Source of the DNA: Nonomuraea gerenzanensis
Lineage (GTDB): Bacteria; Actinomycetota; Actinomycetes; Streptosporangiales; Streptosporangiaceae
NCBI RefSeq assembly: GCF_020215645.1
Contig: NZ_CP084058.1
Location: 2,852,001 to 2,916,000 of the forward strand
Length of the DNA stretch: 64,000 nucleotides
Reading direction: 5' to 3'
Shown here: positions 41,449 to 51,832 of the stretch, piece by piece
How the letters are laid out: every line of letters begins with the position of its first letter
Position numbering within the stretch: position 1 is the stretch's first letter
Translations under genes and position numbers: made by a program
The notes under the pieces: generated by a model
The model's input: the letters and a program-made list of their open reading frames with translations, nothing else
The model's database searches: none
Told to the model about the DNA's origin: nothing

Positions 41449-43065
41449 ATGCGTCCCATACGCCTGGCCTGCGGTGTCGCGGCAGCCCTGCTGGCAACGG
41501 CCTGCGCCGCCACCGGAACGACCACCACCCCGACGGCCGCCCCGCAGGAGACCGCGGCCCCCGGCTATCTCGCCGTCGCCGACGAGGCCCTCGCCGAAGG
41601 CGGCGCGCTCAACCTTCAGGTGCACATCGACAGCGGCGCAGCCACCGGGTACGACCCGCAGCTCGCCGACGTGGCCACCACCTGGCAGCTCCTGTCGCTG
41701 TCGTACGAGACACTCGTCACGGTGGGCCCGGACTTCAGCGTCCAGCCGCTGCTCGCCGAGAAGTGGGACACCCCCGACGACCGGACGTACGTCTTCCACC
41801 TGCGCGAGGGCGTCAGGTTCTCCAACGGCAGGGCGATGACGGCCGACGACGTGGTGGGCAGCCTCAAGCGGCTGCTGGCCTCCAAGGGCGTGTGGGCAGG
41901 CCAGCTCGGCCCGGTCGGCGAGGTCGTCAAGGACGGCGACGACCGGGTCAAGGTCACGCTGAAGGAGCCGTACACGCCGTTCCTGGCGGCCCTGGCCAAC
42001 GTGCCCGCCGCGATCCTGCCGATGAAGGAGATCGACGACAAGTCGGTCGACCTGGCCACCACGCTGCTCGGCACCGGCCCGTACGTGGTCGAGAACCACC
42101 GCCAGGACGTCTCGTGGACGTTCAAGCGCAACGACAAGTACTGGAACCAGGGCAAGCCCGCCGCCGACACCCTCAACATCACGATCGCCCCCGAGGAGGC
42201 CGCCCGCATCGCGGCCCTGCAGAACGGCAGCGCCGCGCTGGCCACCCTGGGCAACGTGGACTCCGAGACCATGCTGGCGGGCGCGAAGGACGTCAAGGCC
42301 GTCACCCAGGCCACCACGGACTTCTACTACCTGATGCTCAACAGCCTCAAGCCGGGCTCCAAGCTCGCCGACCCCAAGGTGCGCCAGGCGATCAACATCG
42401 CCCTCGACGCCAAGCAGATCGCCGAGGTGGCGCTCGGCGGCAAGGGCAAGCCGACCGCGATCACCCCGGCCGGCCTGCCGGGCGCCTGCGACCCGGCCGC
42501 GCTGCCGTCGGCTTCCAAGAGCCTGGACGAGGCCAAGCAGCTGCTGGCCGAGGCGGGGGCGCAGAACCTGTCGTTCACGCTGACCATCTTCAACACCGAG
42601 CCCGCCCCCGCCGTCGCCCAGGTCATCCAGCAGAACCTGCAGCAGGCCGGCATCACCGTCAAGATCGAGCAGATGGACGAGGCGAGCTGGTCGGGCAAGG
42701 TATACGGCAAGGCGCCCGCCGAGTTCGACGCCGCCCTGTCCTGGTTCGCCGGCTACGCCGACCCCGGCATGGTCACCAAGTGGTGGAACCCGGAGACGGC
42801 CGGCTTCAACGCCGGCTTCATGAAGCCGGACCCCGAGCTGAGCAAGCTGATCGACGCGGCCAACAAACAGCCGCAGGACAGGGCCGAGGCGCTGGCCGGC
42901 GTCTGCGCCAGGGCGGACGCGGACGCGCAGATGATCCCGCTGGTCACCCGCCCGGCCACGGTCGCCTACCGGGGCGACCAGCTCAGCCCGAGCCTGTACG
43001 CCACCGAGGGCTACGGCAACGTGCTGCGCCTGGTCGCCGACGCCCGCGTGAAGAAGACCCGGTAA
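41449..43065 (+). CDS. ABC transporter substrate-binding lipoprotein, oligopeptide type
   Basis: 538 aa with GAGGAGAAGAGG before the ATG. A lipobox (LLATAC, Cys19) marks a membrane-anchored lipoprotein. Family 5 solute-binding features follow: EKWDTPDDRTYVFHLREGVRFSNGRAMTADDVVGSL and DPKVRQAINIALDAKQIAEVALGGKGKPT. It collects the substrate outside for the two permeases and two ATPases that follow. These proteins bind di- or oligopeptides, nickel, or peptide-like compounds. Confidence 0.93.
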   Translation: MRPIRLACGVAAALLATACAATGTTTTPTAAPQETAAPGYLAVADEALAEGGALNLQVHIDSGAATGYDPQLADVATTWQLLSLSYETLVTVGPDFSVQPLLAEKWDTPDDRTYVFHLREGVRFSNGRAMTADDVVGSLKRLLASKGVWAGQLGPVGEVVKDGDDRVKVTLKEPYTPFLAALANVPAAILPMKEIDDKSVDLATTLLGTGPYVVENHRQDVSWTFKRNDKYWNQGKPAADTLNITIAPEEAARIAALQNGSAALATLGNVDSETMLAGAKDVKAVTQATTDFYYLMLNSLKPGSKLADPKVRQAINIALDAKQIAEVALGGKGKPTAITPAGLPGACDPAALPSASKSLDEAKQLLAEAGAQNLSFTLTIFNTEPAPAVAQVIQQNLQQAGITVKIEQMDEASWSGKVYGKAPAEFDAALSWFAGYADPGMVTKWWNPETAGFNAGFMKPDPELSKLIDAANKQPQDRAEALAGVCARADADAQMIPLVTRPATVAYRGDQLSPSLYATEGYGNVLRLVADARVKKTR

Positions 43066-43067
43066 CC

Positions 43068-44036
43068 ATGCGGCTGCTGATGTGGTGGTCCGGCCGGGCG
43101 CTCAGCTCGGCCGCCACGCTCCTGGGCGTCTCCGTGCTGATCTTCGCCGCCGTGCGCCTGATGCCGGGCGGCTTCGCGGAGACCGTGCTCGGGCCGTTCG
43201 CCACCGCCGGGCAGAAGGCGGAGCTGGCCGCCCGCTACGGGCTGGACCAGCCGGTCTTCATGCAGTACGGGCACTGGCTGGGCGCCGTGGCCGGCGGCGA
43301 CTTCGGCGTCTCCATGATCAGCCGCCAGCCGGTGGGCGCGGAGCTGCTGGCCCGCCTGCCGGTGACGGCCGAGCTGACCGTGCTGGCGGTGGCCGCGAGC
43401 GTGCTGCTCGGGGTGCCGCTGGGCGTGCTGACCGCCGTCCGCGCCCGCCCCACGGGTGGCGGCGCGGTGGGCCGGCTGGTCAGCGGCCTGGGCGTCAGCG
43501 TGCCCGAGTTCGTGCTGGGCAGCCTCGTGGTGTTCGTCTTCTCCCGGTACGCGCTCGGACTGGAGGTCGGCGCCTGGACGCCGCTCACCCAGGATCCGGC
43601 CGCGAACCTGGCCACGATGATCCTGCCGGCGGCCGTCCTGTCCGTCTTCTCCATCTCGGTGACCGCCAGGACCACCCGCGACGCGGTCATGGGCGTGCTG
43701 GTCGAGCCGTACGTGACGGCCGCCGTCGGGCGCGGCGAGTCGCCGTGGTTCATCGTCAGGCACCACATCCTGCGCAACGCCGCCACCCCCGTGGTCACCC
43801 TGATCGGCACGACCACCGCGTACCTGCTGGGCGGCGCGCTCATCGTGGAGCACGTGTTCAACCTGCCGGGCGTCGGCTCCTACATCGTGCAGGCCGTCGG
43901 CCGCCGCGACTACGCGGTCGTGCAGGCCGGGGTGCTGCTGGCCGCCGGGGTGTTCATCGTCATGAACGTGCTGATCGACCTGCTCGTCGGCGCCATCGAC
44001 CCCCGGCTGGGAGTCATGGCGGGGAGGCGCTCATGA
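43068..44036 (+). CDS. ABC transporter permease, DppB type
   Basis: 322 aa, start 2 nt after the binding-protein stop. Six membrane helices; N-terminal LGVSVLIFAAVRLMPGG and the ABC2 contact loop EPYVTAAVGRGESPWFIVRHHILRNAATPVVT (EAA motif) are typical for the first permease of dipeptide/oligopeptide importers. It overlaps the next permease by ATGA. Confidence 0.93.
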   Translation: MRLLMWWSGRALSSAATLLGVSVLIFAAVRLMPGGFAETVLGPFATAGQKAELAARYGLDQPVFMQYGHWLGAVAGGDFGVSMISRQPVGAELLARLPVTAELTVLAVAASVLLGVPLGVLTAVRARPTGGGAVGRLVSGLGVSVPEFVLGSLVVFVFSRYALGLEVGAWTPLTQDPAANLATMILPAAVLSVFSISVTARTTRDAVMGVLVEPYVTAAVGRGESPWFIVRHHILRNAATPVVTLIGTTTAYLLGGALIVEHVFNLPGVGSYIVQAVGRRDYAVVQAGVLLAAGVFIVMNVLIDLLVGAIDPRLGVMAGRRS

Positions 44037-44851
44037 GGAAGCTGGACCGGCTGTCCATCGGCGGGCTGGTCTGCCTGGCCGTGCTCGTGCTGTTCGCGCT
44101 GGGGTCGCTGATCGGTGCCGGGGGAGACCCGGACGCCATCGTCGGCCCGCGCCTGCAGCCCCCGGGCCCCGGCTGGTGGCTGGGCACCGACAACCTGGGC
44201 CGCTCGGTGCTGCCCCGGGTGATGGAGGGCGTCGGCACGACCCTGCTGCTCTCGTCCATCGCCGTGCTGGTCACGGCGGTGCTGAGCGCGGCGTTCGGCG
44301 TCCTCGCCGGATACCGTGGCGGTTACCTGAACGAGCTGGTGATGCGCCTGGTGGAAGTGCTCTACTCCTTCCCCGCCATCGTGCTGGCCATCCTGGTCGC
44401 GGCCGTGCTCGGCCCCGGGCAGACGGCGGCGCTGGCCAGCATCGTGCTGGTGACGATCCCGCTGATGACCCGGCTGGTGCGCGGCGCCGCCGTGGCCGTC
44501 TCGCAGCGCGACTACGTCACCTCCGCCGTCATCAGCGGCGCCCGGCTGCCGCGCGTGCTCGTCCGGCACGTGCTGCCGAACGTGGCGGGCACGATCGCCG
44601 TGCAGGGCACCTATGCGCTGTCGGTCGGCATCGCGGTCGAGGGCGGGCTGAGCTTCCTCGGCTTCGGGGTGCAGCCGCCGCAGGCCTCGCTCGGGGTGCT
44701 CATCCAGCAGGGCGGCACGTACATGATCGCCGCGCCCTGGCTGATCCTCGGCCCCGGCGTGGTGCTGGTGGCCGCGATCCTGGCCATCAACGTGGTCGGC
44801 GACGGGCTGCGCGACCGGCTCGAACCCAGAGAGACGAGGTCACTGACATGA
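44033..44851 (+). CDS. ABC transporter permease, DppC type
   Basis: 272 aa. LGTDNLGRSVLPRVMEGVGTTLLL is the conserved beginning of DppC-like permeases, and the EAA loop reads QRDYVTSAVISGARLPRVLVRHVLPNVAGTI. It ends with the FGVQPPQASLGVLIQQG segment and a last helix. It pairs with the previous permease and overlaps the next gene by ATGA. Confidence 0.93.
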   Translation: MRKLDRLSIGGLVCLAVLVLFALGSLIGAGGDPDAIVGPRLQPPGPGWWLGTDNLGRSVLPRVMEGVGTTLLLSSIAVLVTAVLSAAFGVLAGYRGGYLNELVMRLVEVLYSFPAIVLAILVAAVLGPGQTAALASIVLVTIPLMTRLVRGAAVAVSQRDYVTSAVISGARLPRVLVRHVLPNVAGTIAVQGTYALSVGIAVEGGLSFLGFGVQPPQASLGVLIQQGGTYMIAAPWLILGPGVVLVAAILAINVVGDGLRDRLEPRETRSLT

Positions 44852-45804
44852 GCCTGCTCTCCGTACGGAACCTGGTGATCGACTACGCCCGCACCCGCGC
44901 GCTCGACGGCGCCGACCTGGAGGTGGCGCAGGGCGAGACGGTCGGGCTGGTGGGCGAGAGCGGCTCGGGCAAGTCCACGCTCGGCTCCGCCGTCGGCCGG
45001 CTGCTGTCCAGCGCGGCGCGGCGCACCGAGGGGGAGGTGACGGTGGCCGGCGAGCCGGTGTTCGACCTGCCGGACGCCAGGCTGCGGCACCTGCGCAGGA
45101 AGCACCTCGGGTTCGTCTTCCAGGACCCGATCGGCTCCCTCGACCCGACCATGCGCGTCGGCCACCAGCTCCGCCTGGTGCTCGGGCGCGGCGGCGACGT
45201 GCGCTTCCACCTGGGCCGGGTCAGGCTCGACGACCCGCGCGTGCTGCGCGCCTACCCGCACCAGCTCTCCGGCGGCATGGCCCAGCGGGTGGCCATCGCG
45301 ATGGCCATGGCCACCGCCCCCGAGCTGCTCGTCGCCGACGAGCCGACCGCCGCGCTGGACAGCCAGGTGCGCGAGGAGGTGTCGAACGTGATCTTCTCGC
45401 TGGCCGCCGAGGCGGGCACGAGCATCCTGTGGCTCAGCCACGACCTGCCCGCCGTGGCCCGGCGCTGCGACCGGGTGGCGGTCATGTACGGCGGGCGCGT
45501 GGTCGAGAGCGGGCCGGCCCGTGAGGTGCTCGGCGATCCCGCCCATCCCTACACGGCGGCGCTGGCCGGGTCGGCGCCCGCCGCCGCCGCGCACGGGGTG
45601 CGGCTGGAGCCGGTGCCCGGCCGCCCGCCCGTGCTCACCGGCCCGTCGCCGGGCTGCGCCTTCGCGCCGCGCTGCGCGTTCGCCGAGGAGCGGTGCGAGC
45701 ACGAGCGCCCGGTGCCGGTGCGCATCCGCGAGCAGGACGTGCTCTGCCACAGAGCGGCTGATCTGCAGGACGGGCTCATGCAGCAGGAGGAGGTGACGGC
45801 GTGA
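44848..45804 (+). CDS. ABC transporter ATP-binding protein, DppD type
   Basis: 318 aa. Walker A GESGSGKST, Q-loop VFQDPIGSLDP, signature LSGGMAQRVAIAMAMA, Walker B LLVADEPTAALD and H-loop LWLSHD are complete. The C-terminal oligopeptide-specific region has the Cys cluster (PGCAFAPRCAFAEERCEHERP) that binds an iron-sulfur cluster in some homologues. The segment between Q-loop and signature (VLGRGGDVRFHLGRVRLDDPR) is short compared with usual DppD. Overlaps its neighbours. Confidence 0.93.
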   Translation: MSLLSVRNLVIDYARTRALDGADLEVAQGETVGLVGESGSGKSTLGSAVGRLLSSAARRTEGEVTVAGEPVFDLPDARLRHLRRKHLGFVFQDPIGSLDPTMRVGHQLRLVLGRGGDVRFHLGRVRLDDPRVLRAYPHQLSGGMAQRVAIAMAMATAPELLVADEPTAALDSQVREEVSNVIFSLAAEAGTSILWLSHDLPAVARRCDRVAVMYGGRVVESGPAREVLGDPAHPYTAALAGSAPAAAAHGVRLEPVPGRPPVLTGPSPGCAFAPRCAFAEERCEHERPVPVRIREQDVLCHRAADLQDGLMQQEEVTA

Positions 45805-46538
45805 TCCTCGAACTCGACGACGTCACCGTCACCTTCGCCGCCGGCCCCCCGCTCCGCCGCATCCACCTCGACGCCATGCGGCACGTCTCGCTCCAGGTCG
45901 CCGAAGGCGAGACGCTCGGCCTGGTCGGCGAGTCCGGCTCGGGCAAGACGACCACCAGCCGGGTCGCGCTCGGCCTGCGACGACCCACGTCCGGCACGGT
46001 CAGGTTCGGCGGCCGCCCGTTCCCGAAGCGGCGGCGCGAGCTGGCCGGCCGCATGCAGGCCGTGCTCCAGCACCCGCACTGGTCGCTGAACCCGCGCATG
46101 CGCGTCGGCCAGAGCGTGGCCGAGCCGCTGGACGTGCTGGGCCGTACGGACCCGGGCGCCGTCACCGAGATGCTGGAGCACGTCGGCCTGAGCGCGGGCT
46201 TCGCCGACCGGTACCCGCACGAGCTGTCCGGCGGCCAGCGCCAGCGCGTCTCGATCGCCCGTGCCCTGGTCACCAGGCCGGGCTTCATCGTCTTCGACGA
46301 GGCCGTCAGCGCGCTGGACGTCTCCGTACAGGTACAGATCCTCAACCTGATCAAGGACCTGCAGGCGGAGTACGGCTTCAGCGCCCTGTTCATCTCGCAC
46401 GACCTCGGCGCGGTCCGCTACGTCGCCGACCGCATCGCCGTCATGCGCAAGGGCGAGGTCGTCGAGACGGCCGAGACCCGCACCTTCTACACCGCGCCCG
46501 CCCACGAGTACTCGAAGCAACTGCTGGAGGCCCTATGA
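45801..46538 (+). CDS. ABC transporter ATP-binding protein, DppF type
   Basis: 245 aa, GTG start. Walker A GESGSGKTT, signature LSGGQRQRVSIARALV, Walker B FIVFDEAVSALD and H-loop LFISHD. It is shorter than usual DppF because the C-terminal Cys-rich tail is absent (ends HEYSKQLLEAL). It forms the second ATPase of the importer. Overlaps the P1 peptidase gene by ATGA. Confidence 0.92.
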   Translation: MILELDDVTVTFAAGPPLRRIHLDAMRHVSLQVAEGETLGLVGESGSGKTTTSRVALGLRRPTSGTVRFGGRPFPKRRRELAGRMQAVLQHPHWSLNPRMRVGQSVAEPLDVLGRTDPGAVTEMLEHVGLSAGFADRYPHELSGGQRQRVSIARALVTRPGFIVFDEAVSALDVSVQVQILNLIKDLQAEYGFSALFISHDLGAVRYVADRIAVMRKGEVVETAETRTFYTAPAHEYSKQLLEAL

Positions 46539-47515
46539 CCACCGAGCACCGGCTCGCGACGCCCTCGGCGTTCGCACCCGGCGTCCCCCGCAACGCGGAC
46601 CTGCCGCTGACCCCGCAGCCCAGCCCGGGGCGCGGCTCGGTCGCGTTCGACCTGCCCGGCGTGCGCGTGGGCACCGCCGAGTACGGCGAGGGCCCCACCG
46701 GCTGCACCGTGATCCACCTGCCGAAGGGCGCCCGCACGGCCGTGGACGCGCGCGGCGGCGCGGTCGGCATGAGCGGCGGCTACGACTACAACCACGCCAT
46801 CTGCCTGGCGGGCGGCTCGGTGTACGGGCTGGCCGCGGCGGCGGGGGTCAGCGACGAGCTGCTCTCCCAGCGGAACAACCTCACCAAGTGGGACGAGCTG
46901 CAACTGGTGTCCGGGGCGGTGATCTACGACTTCTCCTGCCGCGACACCGCCGTCTACCCCGACGCCGAGCTGGGCAGGGCCGCGGTGCGGTGGGCGAAGG
47001 AGGGCGAGTTCCCCGTGGGCCGGTGCGGCGCGGGGCGCACGGCGAGCGCGGGCAAGGTGGACTTCGGCCGGGCCGAGTTCGCCGGGCAGGGCGCCGCGTT
47101 CGGCACGTTCGGCGAGATCAAGGTGCTGGTCGCGACCGTGGTCAACTCCGTGGGCGCGGTGATCGACAGGCAGGGCCGGGTCGTGCGCGGCAACTACCAC
47201 GCCGAGCTGGGCGAGCGCCGCCACCCGAGCGCCGACTACGCCGAGCTGACCGAGGCGCCGGCCGTCATGGGCAACACGACGCTGACCGTGATGGTCACCA
47301 ACGTGCGGCTGACGGACGTCGAGCTGCTGCAGGTGGGCCGCCAGGTGCACAGCTCGATGCACCGGGGCATCCAGCCGTTCCACACGCTGACCGACGGCGA
47401 CACGATGTTCGCGATGACGACCGACGAGGTGGAGCCGGCCGGCGTGAAGCCCACGGGCCTGGGCACGCTGGCCTCCGAGGTCGCCTGGGACGCCATCCTG
47501 AGCGCGGCGGAGTAG
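46535..47515 (+). CDS. P1 family peptidase (DmpA-type N-terminal nucleophile aminopeptidase)
   Basis: 326 aa. The conserved beta-peptidyl/D-aminopeptidase pattern is visible: GVRVGTAEYGEGPTGCTVIHLP, GGAVGMSGGYDYNHAICLAGGSVYGLAAAAGV and MGNTTLTVMVTNV. Thr248 after Gly-Asn is the expected self-cleavage nucleophile; many DmpA proteins have Ser or Thr here. Such enzymes remove N-terminal D-Ala, beta-amino acids or amidated residues. In an operon with an oligopeptide importer it probably trims the imported compound before the amine oxidase or C45 enzyme acts. Confidence 0.88.
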   Translation: MTTEHRLATPSAFAPGVPRNADLPLTPQPSPGRGSVAFDLPGVRVGTAEYGEGPTGCTVIHLPKGARTAVDARGGAVGMSGGYDYNHAICLAGGSVYGLAAAAGVSDELLSQRNNLTKWDELQLVSGAVIYDFSCRDTAVYPDAELGRAAVRWAKEGEFPVGRCGAGRTASAGKVDFGRAEFAGQGAAFGTFGEIKVLVATVVNSVGAVIDRQGRVVRGNYHAELGERRHPSADYAELTEAPAVMGNTTLTVMVTNVRLTDVELLQVGRQVHSSMHRGIQPFHTLTDGDTMFAMTTDEVEPAGVKPTGLGTLASEVAWDAILSAAE

Positions 47516-47519
47516 CGGC

Positions 47520-48104
47520 ATGTGGACAGCTCCGCGGTACGCGGCCGGGGACCCCGCCCACGAGGCCGACCTGATCAGGGAGAACCCGTTCGCCCTGGTC
47601 GTCAGCACGGTGGACGGCGTGCCCGTGGCCACGCACACGCCCGTCCTGCTGGGCGAGGAGGGGACGCTGGTCGGGCACATGGCCAGGGCCAACCCGCACT
47701 GGCGCTCGTTCGCCTCGGGGCCTGAGGTGCTCGTCGTCTTCTCCGGGCCGCACGGTTACGTCTCGCCCACCGTGTACGGCACCGACCCCGCCGTCCCGAC
47801 CTGGGACTACGCGGCCGTGCACGTGACCGGCCGGGTGGAGCTGCTGGACGACGCGCTGGAGGTGGTGGAGGCCACCGTGGCGGCGGCCGAGTCGCTGCGC
47901 TCGCCGTCGTGGGAGCCGACGCCCGCCTCCCGGGAGAGGTTCCGCGCGCTGCTGCCCGGGGTAGTGGCCTTTCGCGTACATGTTCGTACGCAGCAGAGCG
48001 TGTTCAAGCTGAGCCAGGACATCGACGCCGAGCGGTACGCCCGTGTCCGCGCCTCCGCCGCCGCCGAGAACCCGAGGCTCGCCGAGTTGATGGACAGGTC
48101 ATGA
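47520..48104 (+). CDS. FMN-binding PaiB-like protein
   Basis: 194 aa. MWTAPRYAAGDPAHEADLIRENPFALVVS, LVGHMARANPHW, VVFSGPHGYVSPTVYG and VPTWDYAAVHVTGRVELLDD match the PaiB/YPO family of FMN-binding split-barrel proteins, originally described as negative regulators of protease and sporulation genes in Bacillus. Here, inside a catabolic operon, an enzymatic or flavin-dependent redox role is as likely as regulation. Overlaps the C45 gene by ATGA. Confidence 0.88.
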   Translation: MWTAPRYAAGDPAHEADLIRENPFALVVSTVDGVPVATHTPVLLGEEGTLVGHMARANPHWRSFASGPEVLVVFSGPHGYVSPTVYGTDPAVPTWDYAAVHVTGRVELLDDALEVVEATVAAAESLRSPSWEPTPASRERFRALLPGVVAFRVHVRTQQSVFKLSQDIDAERYARVRASAAAENPRLAELMDRS

Positions 48105-49165
48105 CATTTCCCACGTTCACGTCCAGCCAGACCGACCCCCGCGCCCGTGGCAAGGAGCTCGGCACGCACCTGCGCAAGCAGGTGGCGGCCAACCTCGCCG
48201 GCTACACCGACCTGTTCACGGTCGCCGGCGCCACCGGCGGGCAGGTGCGCGCGTGGGGGGAGCGGGCGCTGGAGGCCAGTGCCGGCTGGGCGCCGCCGCT
48301 GGCGGAGGAGATCGCCGGCATCGCGGCGGGCGCGGGGCTGGAGCCGTGGCAGGTGGCCGTGGTCAACGCCCGCACCGAGATCCTGGCCGCCATCGACATG
48401 GTGGGGCACGGCGAGTGCTCGACCTCCGTGGTGCTGCCGCCGGACGGCCCGCCCCGCACGGTGCAGACCTGGGACTGGCACGACCACCTGCGCGACGCGC
48501 CGGTGCTGTGGGAGTACGAGCTGGGCTCGGGCCGCGTGGTGCGCACGTTCACCGAGGCGGGCACGCTGGCCAAGATCGGGGTCACCTCGGCGGGCCTGGG
48601 CGTGCACTTCAACATCCTGCGCCACGCCGCCGACAGCGCCGACCTGGGCGTGCCCGTGCACCTGATCGCCCGCCGCATCCTCGACGAGGCGTCCTCGGTG
48701 GAGGAGGCGGCCGACCTCGCCCGCTCGGCCCGGGTCTCGGCCTCCACGGTCATCACGGTGGTCACCGAGTCGTCGGCCGCCTCCATCGAGATCTCTCCGG
48801 CCGGCGTGGCCGTCGTCCCGCCGGGCCCCGACGGCGTCCTGCTGCACTGCAACCACTTCCTCGACACCGGCCTGGCGGCGGGGGAGCGGCACGCCACCGA
48901 GCGGCCTGGCACCTACCGCCGGATGCGGCACCTGGAGGAGCACGTCGCGGGCCTGAGCGACGCCGACCTGAACGGCCGGGCGCTGGCCATGCTCAGCCAC
49001 GAGCCCGACGGCGCGCCCGTCTGCGCCCACCCCGACCTCTCCCAGCCGATCAACCAGCGCTGGGAGACCGTCGCGACGATCGGGCTCGACCTGCCGGCCG
49101 GGCGGCTACGGGTGCACCAGGGCGGGCCCTGCCAGGTCACCGAGGCGACCTGGCAGACCTGCTGA
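48101..49165 (+). CDS. C45 family autoproteolytic acyltransferase/amidohydrolase
   Basis: 354 aa. The family resembles the isopenicillin-N acyltransferase/penicillin V acylase type: GKELGTHLRKQVAANLAGYTDLF, HGECSTSVVLPPDGPPRTVQTWDWHDHL, where C106 after Gly-Glu is the self-processing nucleophile, GVGVHFN-like GLGVHFNILRH, and LHCNHFLDTG. These enzymes hydrolyse or transfer acyl groups on amides. Last gene of the amine oxidase operon, so it may release an amine or amino acid from an N-acyl conjugate. It converges on the glutaryl-CoA dehydrogenase gene. Confidence 0.88.
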   Translation: MTFPTFTSSQTDPRARGKELGTHLRKQVAANLAGYTDLFTVAGATGGQVRAWGERALEASAGWAPPLAEEIAGIAAGAGLEPWQVAVVNARTEILAAIDMVGHGECSTSVVLPPDGPPRTVQTWDWHDHLRDAPVLWEYELGSGRVVRTFTEAGTLAKIGVTSAGLGVHFNILRHAADSADLGVPVHLIARRILDEASSVEEAADLARSARVSASTVITVVTESSAASIEISPAGVAVVPPGPDGVLLHCNHFLDTGLAAGERHATERPGTYRRMRHLEEHVAGLSDADLNGRALAMLSHEPDGAPVCAHPDLSQPINQRWETVATIGLDLPAGRLRVHQGGPCQVTEATWQTC

Positions 49166-49168
49166 GTG

Positions 49169-50332
<1,164 letters not shown>

Positions 50333-50348
50333 CGGCGGTCTCCGTATT

Positions 50349-50389
50349 TTGGATCCAATATTGAAAATCCAATATGGCACAGTTAGGGT
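50349..50389. promoter_or_regulatory. divergent promoter and operators of the glutarate genes
   Basis: TTGGATCCAA (50349-50358) is a perfect palindrome. ATCCAATAT occurs twice (50353-50361 and 50367-50375). On the plus strand TTGAAA (50361-50366), a 17-bp spacer and TAGGGT (50384-50389) lie 9 nt before the ATG at 50399, so that transcript is almost leaderless. The repeats overlap the spacer and upstream element, as expected for a repressor such as the GntR encoded at 52950. Confidence 0.8.
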
Positions 50390-50398
50390 GCGTTGACC

Positions 50399-51832
50399 AT
50401 GGACGTTCTGAATCTCATCGGTGGTCACTGGGTCGAGGGGGAGGGCGAGGAGTTCGCCGACACCAATCCCGCGCGGCCCGCCGAGGTCGTGGCGCGCGGG
50501 CGGTTCGCCTCGGCGCGCGAGGTGGAGCGGGCGATCGTCGCGGCCCGCGAGGCCGCGCCCGGCTGGGCCGCGACGCCGCACCACGCGCGTGCCGCCGTGC
50601 TGACCGGGGCGGCCGACCTCGTGGACGCGAGCGCCGAGGAGTGGGGCGCGGAGCTGGCCCGCGAGGAGGGCAAGACGCTCGCCGAGGCGGTCGCCGAGGT
50701 CAGGGGCGCGGCCCGCATCCTGCGGTACTACGCCAGCGAGGCCGACAGGGAGAGCGGCGAGGTCTTCGCCTCCCCGCGCCCCGGCGAGAGCGTGCTGGTC
50801 GTGCGCAAGCCGATCGGCGTCGCCGGGCTGATCACCCCGTTCAACTTCCCGATCGCCATCCCGGCCTGGAAGCTCGGCCCCGCGCTGACGTACGGCAACA
50901 CCGTGGTGTGGAAGCCGTCCTCGCTGGTGCCGCTGCTGGCCTACCGGCTGGCGCGGGCGCTGACCGAGGCCGGGCTGCCCGACGGGGTGCTCAACCTCGT
51001 GTACGGCGAGGGCGAGGTGGGCTCGGCCGTCGTCGACCACCAGGGCGTGGACGCGGTGTCGTTCACCGGGTCCACGGCCGTCGGGCGGGCCGTCATCGCC
51101 CGCTGCGGCGAGCTGGGCAAACCGGTGCAGACCGAGATGGGCGGCAAGAACGCCTCCGTCGTCCTGGCCGACGCCGACCTCGACCACGCCGCCGAGCAGG
51201 TCTGCCTGGGCGCGTTCCGGTCCACCGGGCAGAAGTGCACGGCCACCTCGCGGCTCATCGTCGCCTCCCAGGTGGCCGACGAGCTGCTAGAGCGGGTGGC
51301 CGAGCGGGCTTCCAGGCTCGTCGTGGGCGACCCGCTGTCGCCGGAGGTGGAGATGGGCCCGCTGGTCAGCTCGGCCGCGCGGGACCGCGTGGCGGCCGGG
51401 GTCCGGCTGGCCGTGGACGAGGGGGCCAAGCCGCTGGCCGGCGCCGCGCCGCTGGAGCGCGAGGGCTGGTTCGTCTCGCCGACCGTGCTCGACCTGCCGG
51501 GGACCGGGGTGGACTTCTGGCGGACCGAGCTGTTCGGGCCCGTGGTGGGCGCCGTGCGGGCGTCGAGCACGCAGGAGGCGATCGCGCTGGCCAACCTCAG
51601 CGAGCACGGCCTGTCGGCGGCCCTGTTCACCCGGGACCTGGGGGTGGCGCTGTCGGCGGTGGACCGGCTGGAGGTGGGCGTGCTGCACGTCAACTCCGAG
51701 TCGGCGGGGACGTTCCCGTACGTACCGTTCGGCGGCGCCAAGCAGAGCGGCTTCGGGCCCAAGGAGCAGGGACGGGCGGCCAGGGAGTTCTACACCCGCA
51801 CGGTCACCGTCTACCTCGGGGCGCCGGCGTGA
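50399..51832 (+). CDS. aldehyde dehydrogenase, probably glutarate-semialdehyde type
   Basis: 477 aa from the ATG at 50399 (TTG at 50393 possible). [36 protein letters not shown] is the NAD(P)-binding start. The general base is E246 in TEMGGKNA, and C280 in [10 protein letters not shown] is the nucleophile. The C-terminus has [17 protein letters not shown]. The family includes succinate-, 2-oxoglutarate- and glutarate-semialdehyde dehydrogenases. The coupled CaiB transferase and divergent gcdH favour glutarate semialdehyde as the substrate; this is inferred from context. Confidence 0.88.
   Translation: MDVLNLIGGHWVEGEGEEFADTNPARPAEVVARGRFASAREVERAIVAAREAAPGWAATPHHARAAVLTGAADLVDASAEEWGAELAREEGKTLAEAVAEVRGAARILRYYASEADRESGEVFASPRPGESVLVVRKPIGVAGLITPFNFPIAIPAWKLGPALTYGNTVVWKPSSLVPLLAYRLARALTEAGLPDGVLNLVYGEGEVGSAVVDHQGVDAVSFTGSTAVGRAVIARCGELGKPVQTEMGGKNASVVLADADLDHAAEQVCLGAFRSTGQKCTATSRLIVASQVADELLERVAERASRLVVGDPLSPEVEMGPLVSSAARDRVAAGVRLAVDEGAKPLAGAAPLEREGWFVSPTVLDLPGTGVDFWRTELFGPVVGAVRASSTQEAIALANLSEHGLSAALFTRDLGVALSAVDRLEVGVLHVNSESAGTFPYVPFGGAKQSGFGPKEQGRAAREFYTRTVTVYLGAPA

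Noticed and set aside
47520..48104. PaiB-like gene as a true protease regulator of the operon
   Set aside because: The name derives from Bacillus; there is no helix-turn-helix and the divergent LacI already explains control, so I kept it as a flavin-binding protein of open role.
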